In this document: positions 9,019-17,481 of the stretch, piece after piece | Position numbering within the stretch: the stretch's first letter is position 1 | Layout of the letters: each line of letters opens with the position of its first letter | NCBI RefSeq assembly: GCF_046025915.1 | Contig: NZ_JAQQFR010000005.1 | Coordinates: 319,752-383,751, forward strand | Reading direction: 5' to 3' | Origin: Herbaspirillum rhizosphaerae_A | Lineage (GTDB): Bacteria > Pseudomonadota > Gammaproteobacteria > Burkholderiales > Burkholderiaceae_D | Length of the DNA stretch: 64,000 nucleotides | Position numbers and translations under genes: made by a program | Notes under the pieces: generated by a model | The model's input: the letters and a program-made list of their open reading frames with translations, nothing else | Database searches by the model: none | Told to the model about the DNA's origin: nothing

Positions 9019-10607
9019 GCGGTCTCCAGTTGCGTGTCGGGCGTGGTCGTTGGATTGCCGTGCTGACCGTGTCCGGCCATCCAGCGCCCCAGTTCGGCGC
9101 GGTCGGCGCCGGCGGCGTCGGTCGCATGCACGATGGCGCCGTCGGTCATTACGAGGATGCGGTCGGACAACTCCAGCAACTCATCGAGATCTTCGCTGAC
9201 CAGCAGGATCGCCGTTCCCAGTGCACGCGCCTGCAACAGCCGCGCATGGATGTCGGCCACCGAAGCGAAATCCAGGCCGAACACCGGATTGGCGACGATC
9301 AGTACGTTTACCGCATCTTCCTGTCTGGTCGAGTCACCCAGCTCGCGCGCCAGCACGGCGCGTTGTACGTTGCCGCCCGAGAGCGTACCGATGGCGCGTT
9401 CCGGCAGCGGCGGTTTGACGTTGAAGGCGGTGATCAAGGCCTGCGCCTGTTTGCGCATGGCGGCACGATTGACGCTCCAGCGCAGCCAGCCGCTGCGGCG
9501 GAAGGGCACGACATCGAAATTGCGCAGCGCCATGTTTTCGGCGACGTTCATGCCTGCGATGCAGGCGTTGCGCAGCGGTTCTTCCGGCAGCGCAAAGACT
9601 TTGCGCTCGCGCATCTCACTACGGCTTGCCTGATAGTCGGCGCCGTTGATCTGCACTTCACCGGACAAGCGGCGGCGCTGGCCGAGAAGGGCTTCCACCA
9701 GTTCTTTCTGACCGTTGCCGGAGATGCCGGCCAGGCCGACGATTTCGCCACGTTTGACTTGCAGCGATAGCGTATTGACGGCGGTGACGCCACGGTCATT
9801 GAGGACAAGTAGAGAGTCCACTTTCAGGCCGACCGGCGCATCGGCAGGTACAGGCGGGCGGGCCACGACTTCTTTTTCGACGCGCGCCTGTCCCATCATC
9901 CAGTGTGCGAGTTCGGCCGGGCTGGTGTCGGCTACGGCCGTACTACCGACCAATCTGCCTTTACGCAAAACCGTGACGTCATCGGCGTAAGCAGTGACTT
10001 CGTGGAACTTGTGCGTGATCATCAGCACGGTCAGTTCCTCGCGGCGTGTGAGGTCGCGCATCAGACCGAGTACTTCATCGGCTTCTTGCGGCGTGAGTAC
10101 CGAGGTCGGTTCGTCGAGAATCAGCAGTCGGCGTCGCAGGTAGAGTTGCTTGAGGATTTCGAGCTTCTGTTTTTCACCGGCGGACAGGCTACTGGTGAGG
10201 CGGTCGAGGTCGAGCCGGAACGGCATCGCTTCCATGAATTCTTCCAGCGCCTGGCGTTCCAGATTCCAGTGGATGCGCCAGCGCACGAGGCCGCGCGCCA
10301 GCAGCAGGTTTTCTGCCACGGACAGGCTGGGCGCCAGCGTGAAGTGCTGATACACCATGCCGATGCCAAGCGTATTGGGCACGCGCGGGCCGCGGATTTC
10401 CACCTCGCGGCGGTCGGCCTGGATGATGCCCTGATCAAGCGGGCTGTAGCCGACCAGGCCTTTGACGAGCGTGCTTTTCCCTGCGCCGTTTTCGCCCAGC
10501 AGCGCGTGGATGGTGCCGGCCTTGATCTTGATCGAGACCTCATCCAGGGCGCGGAACTCGCCGAAGGATTTGCCGGCGCCGATGACTTCCAGCTCGAGCG
10601 CGTGCAT
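9015..10607 (-). CDS. ABC transporter ATP-binding protein (double-domain, BMP/nucleoside type)
   Basis: A 530-residue ATPase with two fused ABC domains, as in the nucleoside/BMP class of importers. Domain 1 has a normal Walker A (GENGAGKST, near 37), signature SLSAGEKQK and Walker B LLILDEPTSVL. Domain 2 has a degenerate Walker A (GISGNGQKE) and the signature LSGGNVQR, a pattern usual for this family, where only one site hydrolyses ATP well. It should power the two permeases encoded upstream at 11322-13377. It starts two bases after biuH and overlaps trtA by four bases. The substrate is not readable from the sequence; triuret, biuret or a related ureide is inferred from the operon. Confidence 0.9.
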   Translation of the reverse strand: MHALELEVIGAGKSFGEFRALDEVSIKIKAGTIHALLGENGAGKSTLVKGLVGYSPLDQGIIQADRREVEIRGPRVPNTLGIGMVYQHFTLAPSLSVAENLLLARGLVRWRIHWNLERQALEEFMEAMPFRLDLDRLTSSLSAGEKQKLEILKQLYLRRRLLILDEPTSVLTPQEADEVLGLMRDLTRREELTVLMITHKFHEVTAYADDVTVLRKGRLVGSTAVADTSPAELAHWMMGQARVEKEVVARPPVPADAPVGLKVDSLLVLNDRGVTAVNTLSLQVKRGEIVGLAGISGNGQKELVEALLGQRRRLSGEVQINGADYQASRSEMRERKVFALPEEPLRNACIAGMNVAENMALRNFDVVPFRRSGWLRWSVNRAAMRKQAQALITAFNVKPPLPERAIGTLSGGNVQRAVLARELGDSTRQEDAVNVLIVANPVFGLDFASVADIHARLLQARALGTAILLVSEDLDELLELSDRILVMTDGAIVHATDAAGADRAELGRWMAGHGQHGNPTTTPDTQLETA

Positions 10608-10609
10608 GA

Positions 10610-11305
10610 TTATTTTCCGATCGCTTGCAACAGCGATGAGGAGTCCGACACCGCACCGAACACGCCGCCCTGCATCTTGATCATCGACAGCGCCGCCAGA
10701 TGATTGTTGTGGTCAGTGGCGCCGCAGCAGTCGGCCAGCATCACGCATTCAAAACCGCGATCGTTGGCTTCGCGCATGGTGGTGTGGACGCAGACGTCGG
10801 TGGTGATGCCGGTCAGGATCAGGTTGCGGATGCCGCGCGTGTGCAGCACCAGTTCCAGGTCGGTGGCGCAGAACGAGCCCTTGCCGGGTTTGTCGATGAT
10901 GATTTCACCTGCGATGGGAGCCAGTTCGGGAATGATGTCCCAGCCTGGTTCGCCGCGCACGAGGATTTTTCCGCAGGGGCCGTCATCGCCGATGCCGACG
11001 CCGTTGGTGCCGATTTGACGCGAACGCCAGCGTTTGTTGGCAGGCAGGTCGGACAGGTCGGGACGATGACCTTCGCGCGTGTGGATGATGGTGTAGCCGT
11101 CGGCGCGCATGGCGTTCAGCACGCTCTTGATCGGCGCGATCGGCGCGCGCGTGAGCGACAGGTCGTAGCCCATCTTGTCGACGTAGCCGCCGATGCCGCA
11201 GAAGTCGGTCTGCATGTCGATGATGACCAGCGCGGTATTGGCCGACGTCAGTGCGCCGTCGTAGGGCCACGCATAAGGTTCGGCTTTAATGAACAATTCG
11301 GACAT
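10610..11305 (-). CDS. biuH: biuret amidohydrolase
   Basis: Hydrolyses biuret to allophanate and ammonia. The 231-residue isochorismatase-fold protein has the catalytic Asp30 (VIIDMQTDF), Lys139 (IIDKPGKGSF) and Cys172 (GITTDVC). Blocks such as GGYVDKMGYDLSL, TREGHRPDLSDLPANKRW and TRGEPGWDIIPEL-like LVRGEPGWDIIPEL are characteristic of characterised rhizobial BiuH. A strong Shine-Dalgarno sequence (CAGGAG) precedes the ATG by eight bases. It lies between the second permease gene and the ABC ATPase gene, and its product is the substrate of AtzF encoded at the head of the same operon. Confidence 0.88.
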   Translation of the reverse strand: MSELFIKAEPYAWPYDGALTSANTALVIIDMQTDFCGIGGYVDKMGYDLSLTRAPIAPIKSVLNAMRADGYTIIHTREGHRPDLSDLPANKRWRSRQIGTNGVGIGDDGPCGKILVRGEPGWDIIPELAPIAGEIIIDKPGKGSFCATDLELVLHTRGIRNLILTGITTDVCVHTTMREANDRGFECVMLADCCGATDHNNHLAALSMIKMQGGVFGAVSDSSSLLQAIGK

Positions 11306-11321
11306 GTCGGTTTCTCCTGAT

Positions 11322-12242
11322 TTATCTGGTAAGGCTGAGTTCGCCCGGCGCGCTCGACAGCGTACGGTCGGGGCGGCAGGTAATGATCATGATCAGCAAG
11401 GTCAGCGCGTATGGTGCGGCGTTGAAGAGGTAGTAGCCCGAGGTCACGCCGACCGCCTGCAAGGCCGGGCCGAGTGCGCCGGCAGCGCCGAATAGCAGCG
11501 CCGCCAGCAGACAACGCATCGGCTGCCAACGCGCGAAAATTACCAGCGCCACCGCCATCAGGCCTTGCCCGCTGGATAGGCCTTCATTCCAGCTGCCGGG
11601 GTAATAGAGCGAAAGATAAGCGCCGCCGACCGCCGCCAGAAAACCGCCGCAGGCCGTGGCGATGATGCGCGTCAGATTGATGCGATAGCCAAGCGCGCGC
11701 GCGGTCTCGGCATGGTCGCCGACCAAACGCAAAGCCAATCCCCAACTCGTGCTCGACAAGCCCCATTGCAAGGCGGCCGCCAGCAGCACGCCGATCAGGA
11801 ACAGCGCATTGATCTGCAGCGCATGATGGATCTGAGGATTGCTGCTCCAGCTACCGAGATCGATCGACGGCAGCATCGTCGCCTGCGGCTGGATGAAAGG
11901 TTTGCCGAGGAAGAATGCGAGGCCGGTGCCGAGCAGCATCAGCGCGATGCCAAAGGCGATGTCATTGACGCGCGGTAGCGAACACACCAGTCCGTGCAAG
12001 GTGCCGAGCAACATGCCGGAGACGCCCGCCGCCAACACGCCCAGCCAGGCCGAGCCGGAGAAGAAAGACACGGCGTAACCGGTCATCGCGCCGCAAACGA
12101 GGATACCTTCCAGACCGAGGTTTACGCGGCCGCCTTTTTCGGTCAGGCATTCGCCCAGACTCACGAAGAGGAAGGGGGTCCCGACCCGGATTGCGCCGGC
12201 GAACAAGGCCAGCAGCAGCGTGGTGAAATCGAAATCAGACAT
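11322..12242 (-). CDS. ABC transporter permease (BMP/nucleoside type, second subunit)
   Basis: A 306-residue inner-membrane permease with about eight to ten hydrophobic segments and the branched-chain/ribose-type permease core, including the cytoplasmic GLALRLVGDHAETARALGYRINLTR loop (about residues 171-195) that contacts the ATPase. Its start overlaps the previous permease gene by eight bases, so the two are probably made in equal amounts and form a heterodimer. The gene for biuret hydrolase follows 16 bp downstream. Confidence 0.88.
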   Translation of the reverse strand: MSDFDFTTLLLALFAGAIRVGTPFLFVSLGECLTEKGGRVNLGLEGILVCGAMTGYAVSFFSGSAWLGVLAAGVSGMLLGTLHGLVCSLPRVNDIAFGIALMLLGTGLAFFLGKPFIQPQATMLPSIDLGSWSSNPQIHHALQINALFLIGVLLAAALQWGLSSTSWGLALRLVGDHAETARALGYRINLTRIIATACGGFLAAVGGAYLSLYYPGSWNEGLSSGQGLMAVALVIFARWQPMRCLLAALLFGAAGALGPALQAVGVTSGYYLFNAAPYALTLLIMIITCRPDRTLSSAPGELSLTR

Positions 12243-13377
12243 GGCTGGTCTCCGCGACTGTTGTCGGCAAGGGTTGCGCCTGTTGCTGCCAGCGCGTCTT
12301 CAGCGCGCCGAGACGACCGGTGATGGCTTCCCACGCCAGCAGGTTGCAGAACAGCAGTCCCTGTAATACCAGCGTGGTGGCGTCGGGCAGATCGAGGCGG
12401 CGTTGCAGCAAGCTGCCGCTGGCTTCGACGCCGCCGATGACGACGGCGCAGACGATGATGGCAAGTGGATTTTGGCGCGCCGCAAAGGCCACCAGAATGC
12501 CGCTGAATCCGTAGCCTGCGAGTAGCGCGCTATTGGCGCTGCCGTGCACGGCAGTGACTTCAAACATGCCGGCCAGACCCGCTGCTGCGCCACCCATTGC
12601 GCAGGCGATCACGACCAGACGATTGACCGGCAGACCGACCAGGCGTGCTGTGCGGCCGTTGCCGCCGGCAATTGCCATGGCGAAGCCGGTCACGCTATGG
12701 CGCAGGAATATCCACGCCGCCACGCAAGCCAGCGCACCCCACACCAATCCCCAGTGCACGTCGAGGCCGGGCAACGGATTGATCAAATAGGCCTCCGGCA
12801 GTGGCACTGTCGACGGTTTGTTGAGACTGGCCGGATCGCGCAGCGGACCTTCGACCAGATGTTTGAACAGCGCCACCGCGATATAGGAAAGCAGCAGGCT
12901 GGAGATAGTTTCGTTGACACCGCGCCATTGGCGTAGAGCGCCACACAGCGCGATCCAGAGTCCGCCGGCGATCATGGCAACGATAGCCATGGCCGGCAGC
13001 ATGATCCAAGGAGACAGCACGGGTAAAAAAGAGGGAAGCACGGCGGCAAACAATCCACCCATCGCCAGCGCGCCTTCACCGCCAATGACGATCAGACCGA
13101 CGCGTGCCGGCAGCGCTACGCACAGCGCGGTCAACAGCAAGGGCGCGGCGCGTTGCAAGGTATTCTGCCAGGCGAACATGGAGCCGAAGGCGCCCTGGAA
13201 GATCAGCAGGCAAGCTTCGGTAGCGGGCTTGCCCTGCACCAGAAGAAACAACACGAACAGCAACAGTGCGCCGCTCAGTGCGCACAGCGTCGGCAATACC
13301 GGCGCCAGCGTGACGGCGACACGGGCCTTGAGCCGTAAAGTGAAAGCACTGTTTTCCGCGCGGTCGTGTGTGGTCAT
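12235..13377 (-). CDS. ABC transporter permease (BMP/nucleoside type, first subunit)
   Basis: A 380-residue polytopic inner-membrane permease, partner of the product encoded at 11322-12242. Hydrophobic segments run from about residue 25 (VLPTLCALSGALLLFVLFLL) to near 350, and the loop GGNGRTARLVGLPVNRL is the coupling region. The ATG at 13377 is preferred to the in-frame start at 13476, which would place the N-terminus in the hairpin-containing gap after the binding-protein gene. Membership in the CbsC/YufP-type permease family is clear; the substrate is inferred only from context. Confidence 0.87.
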   Translation of the reverse strand: MTTHDRAENSAFTLRLKARVAVTLAPVLPTLCALSGALLLFVLFLLVQGKPATEACLLIFQGAFGSMFAWQNTLQRAAPLLLTALCVALPARVGLIVIGGEGALAMGGLFAAVLPSFLPVLSPWIMLPAMAIVAMIAGGLWIALCGALRQWRGVNETISSLLLSYIAVALFKHLVEGPLRDPASLNKPSTVPLPEAYLINPLPGLDVHWGLVWGALACVAAWIFLRHSVTGFAMAIAGGNGRTARLVGLPVNRLVVIACAMGGAAAGLAGMFEVTAVHGSANSALLAGYGFSGILVAFAARQNPLAIIVCAVVIGGVEASGSLLQRRLDLPDATTLVLQGLLFCNLLAWEAITGRLGALKTRWQQQAQPLPTTVAETSHV

Positions 13378-13443
13378 GGTGATCTGTGAACGATGATGAA
13401 CAATGAAGGGCGAGAAAAGAGCGAAAAAGGGTGAGAAAATAAG

Positions 13444-13464
13444 CCGGCAGCGACGCGCTGCCGG
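13444..13464 (-). terminator. intra-operon hairpin after the BMP binding-protein gene
   Basis: A perfect 9-bp stem, CCGGCAGCG / CGCTGCCGG, with a three-base loop, placed 23 bases after the binding-protein stop codon. On the minus strand it is followed by CTTATTTTC. Such hairpins often protect the upstream mRNA or partially terminate, so that far more binding protein than permease is made. Confidence 0.55.
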
Positions 13465-13486
13465 TTCACATTGCACTAAGCAGTTT

Positions 13487-14584
13487 TCATACCTGACCGA
13501 CGACGCCCGCCACCAGATAATTCATCTTCTCCAGCGCGACATCAGTCTGCGCCTGCGTCGTGCCGGCCGGGATCACGATCGCACCCTTGTTGTCCTTGAT
13601 CGGGCCCTTGAAGATCTGGAACTTACCGGCCAGCATCTGCGCCTTCACATCGTCGGCCTTCTTCTTGGCCGCTGCGCTGACGTTGGTGCCATAGGGCGAC
13701 ATCTTGACGAAGTTGTCCTTCAGGCCGCCGCGCAGGAAGTTGATCATCGGCTTGCCTTCGAGCGTGGCCTTGACGATTTCTGTGTACGGTGTGGCCCAGT
13801 TCCACTCGGCGCCGGTGAGGTAGCCCTTGGGGGCGAGTGCAGCCTGGCTGGCGTGATAGCCGCAGGTCATGATGCCGCGCTTCTCTGCGGTTTCAACGAT
13901 GACCTTGGGGCCGTCGACGTGGCAGGTGATGACGTCGCAACCCTGATCAATCAGGCTGTTGGCGGCTTCGGCTTCCTTGACCGGCAGCGACCAGTCGCCG
14001 GTGAAGATCACATGCGTGGTGATGGATGGATCAACCGACTGCGCGCCCAGCGTGAAGGCGTTGATATTGCGCAGCACTTGTGGAATCGGCTTGGCGGCGA
14101 TGAAGGCCAGCTTCTTGGATTTGCTCATGTGTCCGGCAACCACGCCGGACAGGTATTCGCACTCTTCGATGTAGCCGAAGAAGCTGCCGACGTTCATCGG
14201 ATGCTTGCCGGCAGTCCACAGACCGCCGCAGTGGGCGATGCGCACCTTGGGATATTTCTCTGCGACTTTCAGCACGTGCGGATCGAAGTAGCCAAACGAA
14301 GTCGGGAAGATCAGCGAAGCGCCGTCCTGCTGGATCATGGCTTCCATGGTTTTTTGCACAGCCACGGTTTCAGGCACTTTCTCTTCTTCGATGACCTTGA
14401 TGCCAGGCATTTTCTTGATGATGGCGGCAGCCTGCGCATGCGACTGGTTGTAGCCGAAATCGTCGCGCGCACCGACGTAGATGAAGCCGACCGTTAACGG
14501 TGCAGCAGCCAGCAGGTCCAGCGGAAATGCTGCGCCCAGTGCAGCGGCACCGGTCAATTTGAGAAAGTCACGACGGTTGTTCAT
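13487..14584 (-). CDS. BMP-family ABC transporter substrate-binding protein
   Basis: A 365-residue periplasmic binding protein of the BmpA/Med (PnrA-like) family, which usually binds nucleosides or related heterocycles. The N-terminus MNNRRDFLKLTGAAALG is a twin-arginine signal with cleavage expected near residue 28; there is no lipobox cysteine, unlike most family members. The mature part shows family blocks FIYVGARDDFGYNQSH and GCDVITCHVDGP. GGAG lies seven bases before the ATG. It heads the second importer of the operon (permeases, ATPase downstream). Ligand is unproven; a ureide or triazine is suggested by the neighbouring hydrolases. Confidence 0.88.
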   Translation of the reverse strand: MNNRRDFLKLTGAAALGAAFPLDLLAAAPLTVGFIYVGARDDFGYNQSHAQAAAIIKKMPGIKVIEEEKVPETVAVQKTMEAMIQQDGASLIFPTSFGYFDPHVLKVAEKYPKVRIAHCGGLWTAGKHPMNVGSFFGYIEECEYLSGVVAGHMSKSKKLAFIAAKPIPQVLRNINAFTLGAQSVDPSITTHVIFTGDWSLPVKEAEAANSLIDQGCDVITCHVDGPKVIVETAEKRGIMTCGYHASQAALAPKGYLTGAEWNWATPYTEIVKATLEGKPMINFLRGGLKDNFVKMSPYGTNVSAAAKKKADDVKAQMLAGKFQIFKGPIKDNKGAIVIPAGTTQAQTDVALEKMNYLVAGVVGQV

Positions 14585-14652
14585 CTTTGGCTCCAGTCAG
14601 GGAAACGTTGGTGGTGTTGTTGGCAAAGTGGTGCAAAAAATTCTGTAGCGGA

Positions 14653-15498
14653 TTATTTCGGCGGCTGGGCCGTAGCCTCGCGCCGGACTTCAGTCTGGAA
14701 AATGTCGAGGCTCATCTTCTTGGCTTCGATGAAGCGTGGCTGCGTCAGCGTCTCCACCGTGCGCGGACGGGCATCGTCGTAATGCAGGATGTGTGCCACC
14801 TTGGTCGGACGCTTGGTCAACAGCAGAATCTCGTCGGCGAGGTAGACCGCTTCTTCCAGATCGTGCGAGACCAGCATCATGGTGGTGCCGGTCTGCATAA
14901 AAACTTCCTGCAGCTTTTCGCGGATGAACAGCGTCATCTCGAAGTCGAGTGCAGAGAACGGTTCGTCGAGGAACAGCACCTCCGGCCCCGGCGCCAGTGC
15001 ACGCATGATGGAGGCGGTCTGTTGCTGGCCGCCGGACATCTCGTACGGATAGCGGTTGAGGTCGAACTTGACGTCGAAGGAGGCGACCAGTTCTTCCACA
15101 CGGCGGTTGATCTCGACCTTGGATTTGCCTTCCAGCTTCAAGGGATAGGCGATGTTGTCGATGGTGCGCAACCACGGGAACATGGCTTCGCGGTAGTTTT
15201 GGAAGACGTAGCCGATCTTGGTGTCGGCCAGCGATTTGCCGTCGAACAGGATCTGGCCCGAGTCGATCGGAATCAAGCCGGCGATCATGTTGATCAGCGT
15301 CGACTTGCCGCAGCCGTTGGGGCCGAACACCGAGACGATCTTGTTCTTCGGGATGTCGAGATTGAAATCCTCATACAGCGGCCAGCCGGCGAAATATTTG
15401 GTCAGACCGCGGATCGTGATGTGCGTGCCGGGTGGACCTGGAACGAAAGGAACGACGGGCTCTTCATATTTCAATTTTGGGGAAATAACGACGCTCAT
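14653..15498 (-). CDS. ABC transporter ATP-binding protein (nitrate/sulfonate/taurine type)
   Basis: A 281-residue single-domain ATPase of the SsuB/TauB/NrtD group. Walker A is GPNGCGKST, the signature is MSGGQQQ, Walker B is VLFLDEPFSALD and the switch His is in LVSHDLEEAV. The ATG at 15498 overlaps the permease stop codon (ATGA), which settles the start against an upstream TTG. Together with the permease and binding protein encoded just upstream it forms a complete importer. The 68-bp gap to the following BMP gene has no terminator. Confidence 0.9.
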   Translation of the reverse strand: MSVVISPKLKYEEPVVPFVPGPPGTHITIRGLTKYFAGWPLYEDFNLDIPKNKIVSVFGPNGCGKSTLINMIAGLIPIDSGQILFDGKSLADTKIGYVFQNYREAMFPWLRTIDNIAYPLKLEGKSKVEINRRVEELVASFDVKFDLNRYPYEMSGGQQQTASIMRALAPGPEVLFLDEPFSALDFEMTLFIREKLQEVFMQTGTTMMLVSHDLEEAVYLADEILLLTKRPTKVAHILHYDDARPRTVETLTQPRFIEAKKMSLDIFQTEVRREATAQPPK

Positions 15499-16361
15499 CT
15501 TCCGCTCCAATGGACGATACGTTTTTCAATCACGATGAAGACCACATTCAGCGCATAACCGAGCGCGCCGGCAGCCAGGATCGCGGCATACATTTCGCGT
15601 ACGTTCAATACTTGCTGCGCGTCGATGATCTTGTGGCCAAGACCATTTTCGGAGCCGATGAACATCTCGGCCACGATCACAATCACCAGCGCCATCGACA
15701 CCGCGCTGCGCAGACCGACGAAGGTCGGTTGCAGGCTTTCCCACAGCAGCACATCCTTGAAGATCTGCCAGCGCGACGCACCCATGACCTTGGCCGCCAT
15801 GACGCGCTGTTTGCGGGCATTGAGCACGCCGTAGGCGCTGTTGAACAGCACGATCAGCAACGCGCCGAAGGCAGCGATGGCGACCTTGTTGATGTCCGAC
15901 ACGCCAAAGATCAGCAGGAACAGCGGGATCAGTGCCGACGAAGGCGTCGAGCGGAAAAAATCGATCAGGAACTCCACACTGCGATAGGCGCGCTCGTTGC
16001 TGCCTAGCAGAACACCGAGCGGCACGCCGACCACTGCGGCAATGACGAAGGCTTCCAGCGTGCGCATTACCGTCACCAGAAAATCTGTCAGCAGCGGGCC
16101 GCCGGCCAGACCATTGACCAGCGTGATCAGCGTCGCTGCAGGCGTGGGCAGCAGGATTGCCTTGATCCAGCCGGCACGTACGACCAGATCCCAGATGATG
16201 AACAGAGCAATCGGGCCGACGATAGGCAGGAGCTTGCCGAACGATGGCGGCGTGCGGCGTTTCTTGGCAGCCGGCGCTACTTTGATTTCAGCCGCCGGAG
16301 CGGTTGCGGTATCCGGCTTAGTTGCTCCATTGGCGCCGTTGGCAGTGAGGGAGTCAGCCAT
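15495..16361 (-). CDS. ABC transporter permease (SsuC/TauC type)
   Basis: A 288-residue inner-membrane permease of the binding-protein-dependent transport family. An Ala/Lys-rich cytoplasmic N-terminus of about 45 residues is followed by six hydrophobic segments and the EAA-like coupling loop MGASRWQIFKDVLLWESLQP. The ATG at 16361 lies two bases after the stop of the binding-protein gene, so re-initiation coupling is likely. Substrate is inferred from context only. Confidence 0.9.
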   Translation of the reverse strand: MADSLTANGANGATKPDTATAPAAEIKVAPAAKKRRTPPSFGKLLPIVGPIALFIIWDLVVRAGWIKAILLPTPAATLITLVNGLAGGPLLTDFLVTVMRTLEAFVIAAVVGVPLGVLLGSNERAYRSVEFLIDFFRSTPSSALIPLFLLIFGVSDINKVAIAAFGALLIVLFNSAYGVLNARKQRVMAAKVMGASRWQIFKDVLLWESLQPTFVGLRSAVSMALVIVIVAEMFIGSENGLGHKIIDAQQVLNVREMYAAILAAGALGYALNVVFIVIEKRIVHWSGR

Positions 16362-16363
16362 GA

Positions 16364-17437
16364 TCAACCCTTATAAAGAAGTGAATCCACCATCACGCGC
16401 GAGGCGAAGATGCCCTTGTCGACGAACAGGTCATAGAACTTCTGGAAGTAGGCAACGTCGCTGGCCTTGAACTCGTTGTAGAGCATGTAGGAAGCCAGCG
16501 GCACTTCATTGGTAAGCGAGCCTTCGATGGCGGTGTAGCCCTTGAGGTAAGGACGCGCCTTGTCCGGTGTCTTGCGGATCAACTCGATGCCACGGGTATA
16601 GGCGGCGATGTATTTTTTGGTTTCCACAGGATGCTTCTTGATGAAGTCTGTGGTCAGCGCTGCCGCACCACCATGCCATGGCGCGCTCGGATTGCCGAGG
16701 ATGTACTTGGCAATGACGCCGGCTTCCAGCACACGGGTGGTGTTGTTCATGCGGCCGATGGTGCCGGTCGGTTCCAGCGTGTAGACGGCGTCGACCTGAC
16801 CGGCGGCGAGCGAAGCGACGTGCTGGCCGATCGGCAGTTCGATCACGGTCGCTCCGGTGGCGCCCGCGCGTTCGAGCACAGTCTTGGCCAGCGTGACGTT
16901 CTGAATGCCGGGGCCGGAGGCGATCTTCTTGCCCTTGAGCTCGGTGATCGATTTGATCGTGCTGTCCTTCGGTACGAGGAACTCGTCGAGCACGTATTGC
17001 GCATTGCTCGGATTGGTCGCGAAGATCTTGAACAGACCTGGCTGAGCGATCTCACCGATGGCCAGGTTGCCGGCGCCGGTGCCGTTGGCCGAACCATCGG
17101 CACGACCGGACAGCATGGCTTCCATGACTTGCTGCGCACCGGCGAATTTGATCGGCTGTACGTCCAGACCGGCTTCTTTAAAGTAACCGGCTTCCACTGC
17201 TGCATAGAAGGGCAGGCCAGCTGCGACAGGCCAGTAGCCAATGCGGATTGGAACAGTCTGCGCGCGCAAAATGGCCGGTGCACCGCCCAACGCCAGCGTC
17301 GTCGCGACCGTGCCGGCGGTGCCGAGAAAGCGGCGGCGCTGCCTAGACTCAACCCCCTGTTCAACCACCGATTCAGCCTGCAATTCAGCTTGTGCTGCAT
17401 TGCTATTTGTCGTGTTCGGGTGTGCTGTCTTTTTCAT
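16364..17437 (-). CDS. ABC transporter substrate-binding protein (NMT1/SsuA-like)
   Basis: A 357-residue periplasmic binding protein of the NMT1/THI5-like group that serves nitrate, sulfonate and taurine importers. A long charged N-terminus is followed by a twin-arginine motif (SRQRRRFLGTAG, about 31-42) and a hydrophobic core ending at APAILRAQ, so export is probably by the Tat route. The mature domain begins VPIRIGYWPVAAGLPFYAA, the usual first strand and ligand-loop. It lies 44 bp after atzF and directly before its permease. Urea-like or biuret-like ligands are plausible given the operon but not shown. Confidence 0.88.
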   Translation of the reverse strand: MKKTAHPNTTNSNAAQAELQAESVVEQGVESRQRRRFLGTAGTVATTLALGGAPAILRAQTVPIRIGYWPVAAGLPFYAAVEAGYFKEAGLDVQPIKFAGAQQVMEAMLSGRADGSANGTGAGNLAIGEIAQPGLFKIFATNPSNAQYVLDEFLVPKDSTIKSITELKGKKIASGPGIQNVTLAKTVLERAGATGATVIELPIGQHVASLAAGQVDAVYTLEPTGTIGRMNNTTRVLEAGVIAKYILGNPSAPWHGGAAALTTDFIKKHPVETKKYIAAYTRGIELIRKTPDKARPYLKGYTAIEGSLTNEVPLASYMLYNEFKASDVAYFQKFYDLFVDKGIFASRVMVDSLLYKG

Positions 17438-17481
17438 GCTGGCTCCGTGAGGTGGGGGCGGAAATAAGTGTGAAAACGTGG

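Noticed and set aside
9015..14584. Purine or pyrimidine nucleoside importer with RutB-like hydrolases
   Set aside because: The ABC family alone would allow it, but BiuH-specific blocks, AtzF and the absence of other Rut or purine genes make ureide use the better reading.
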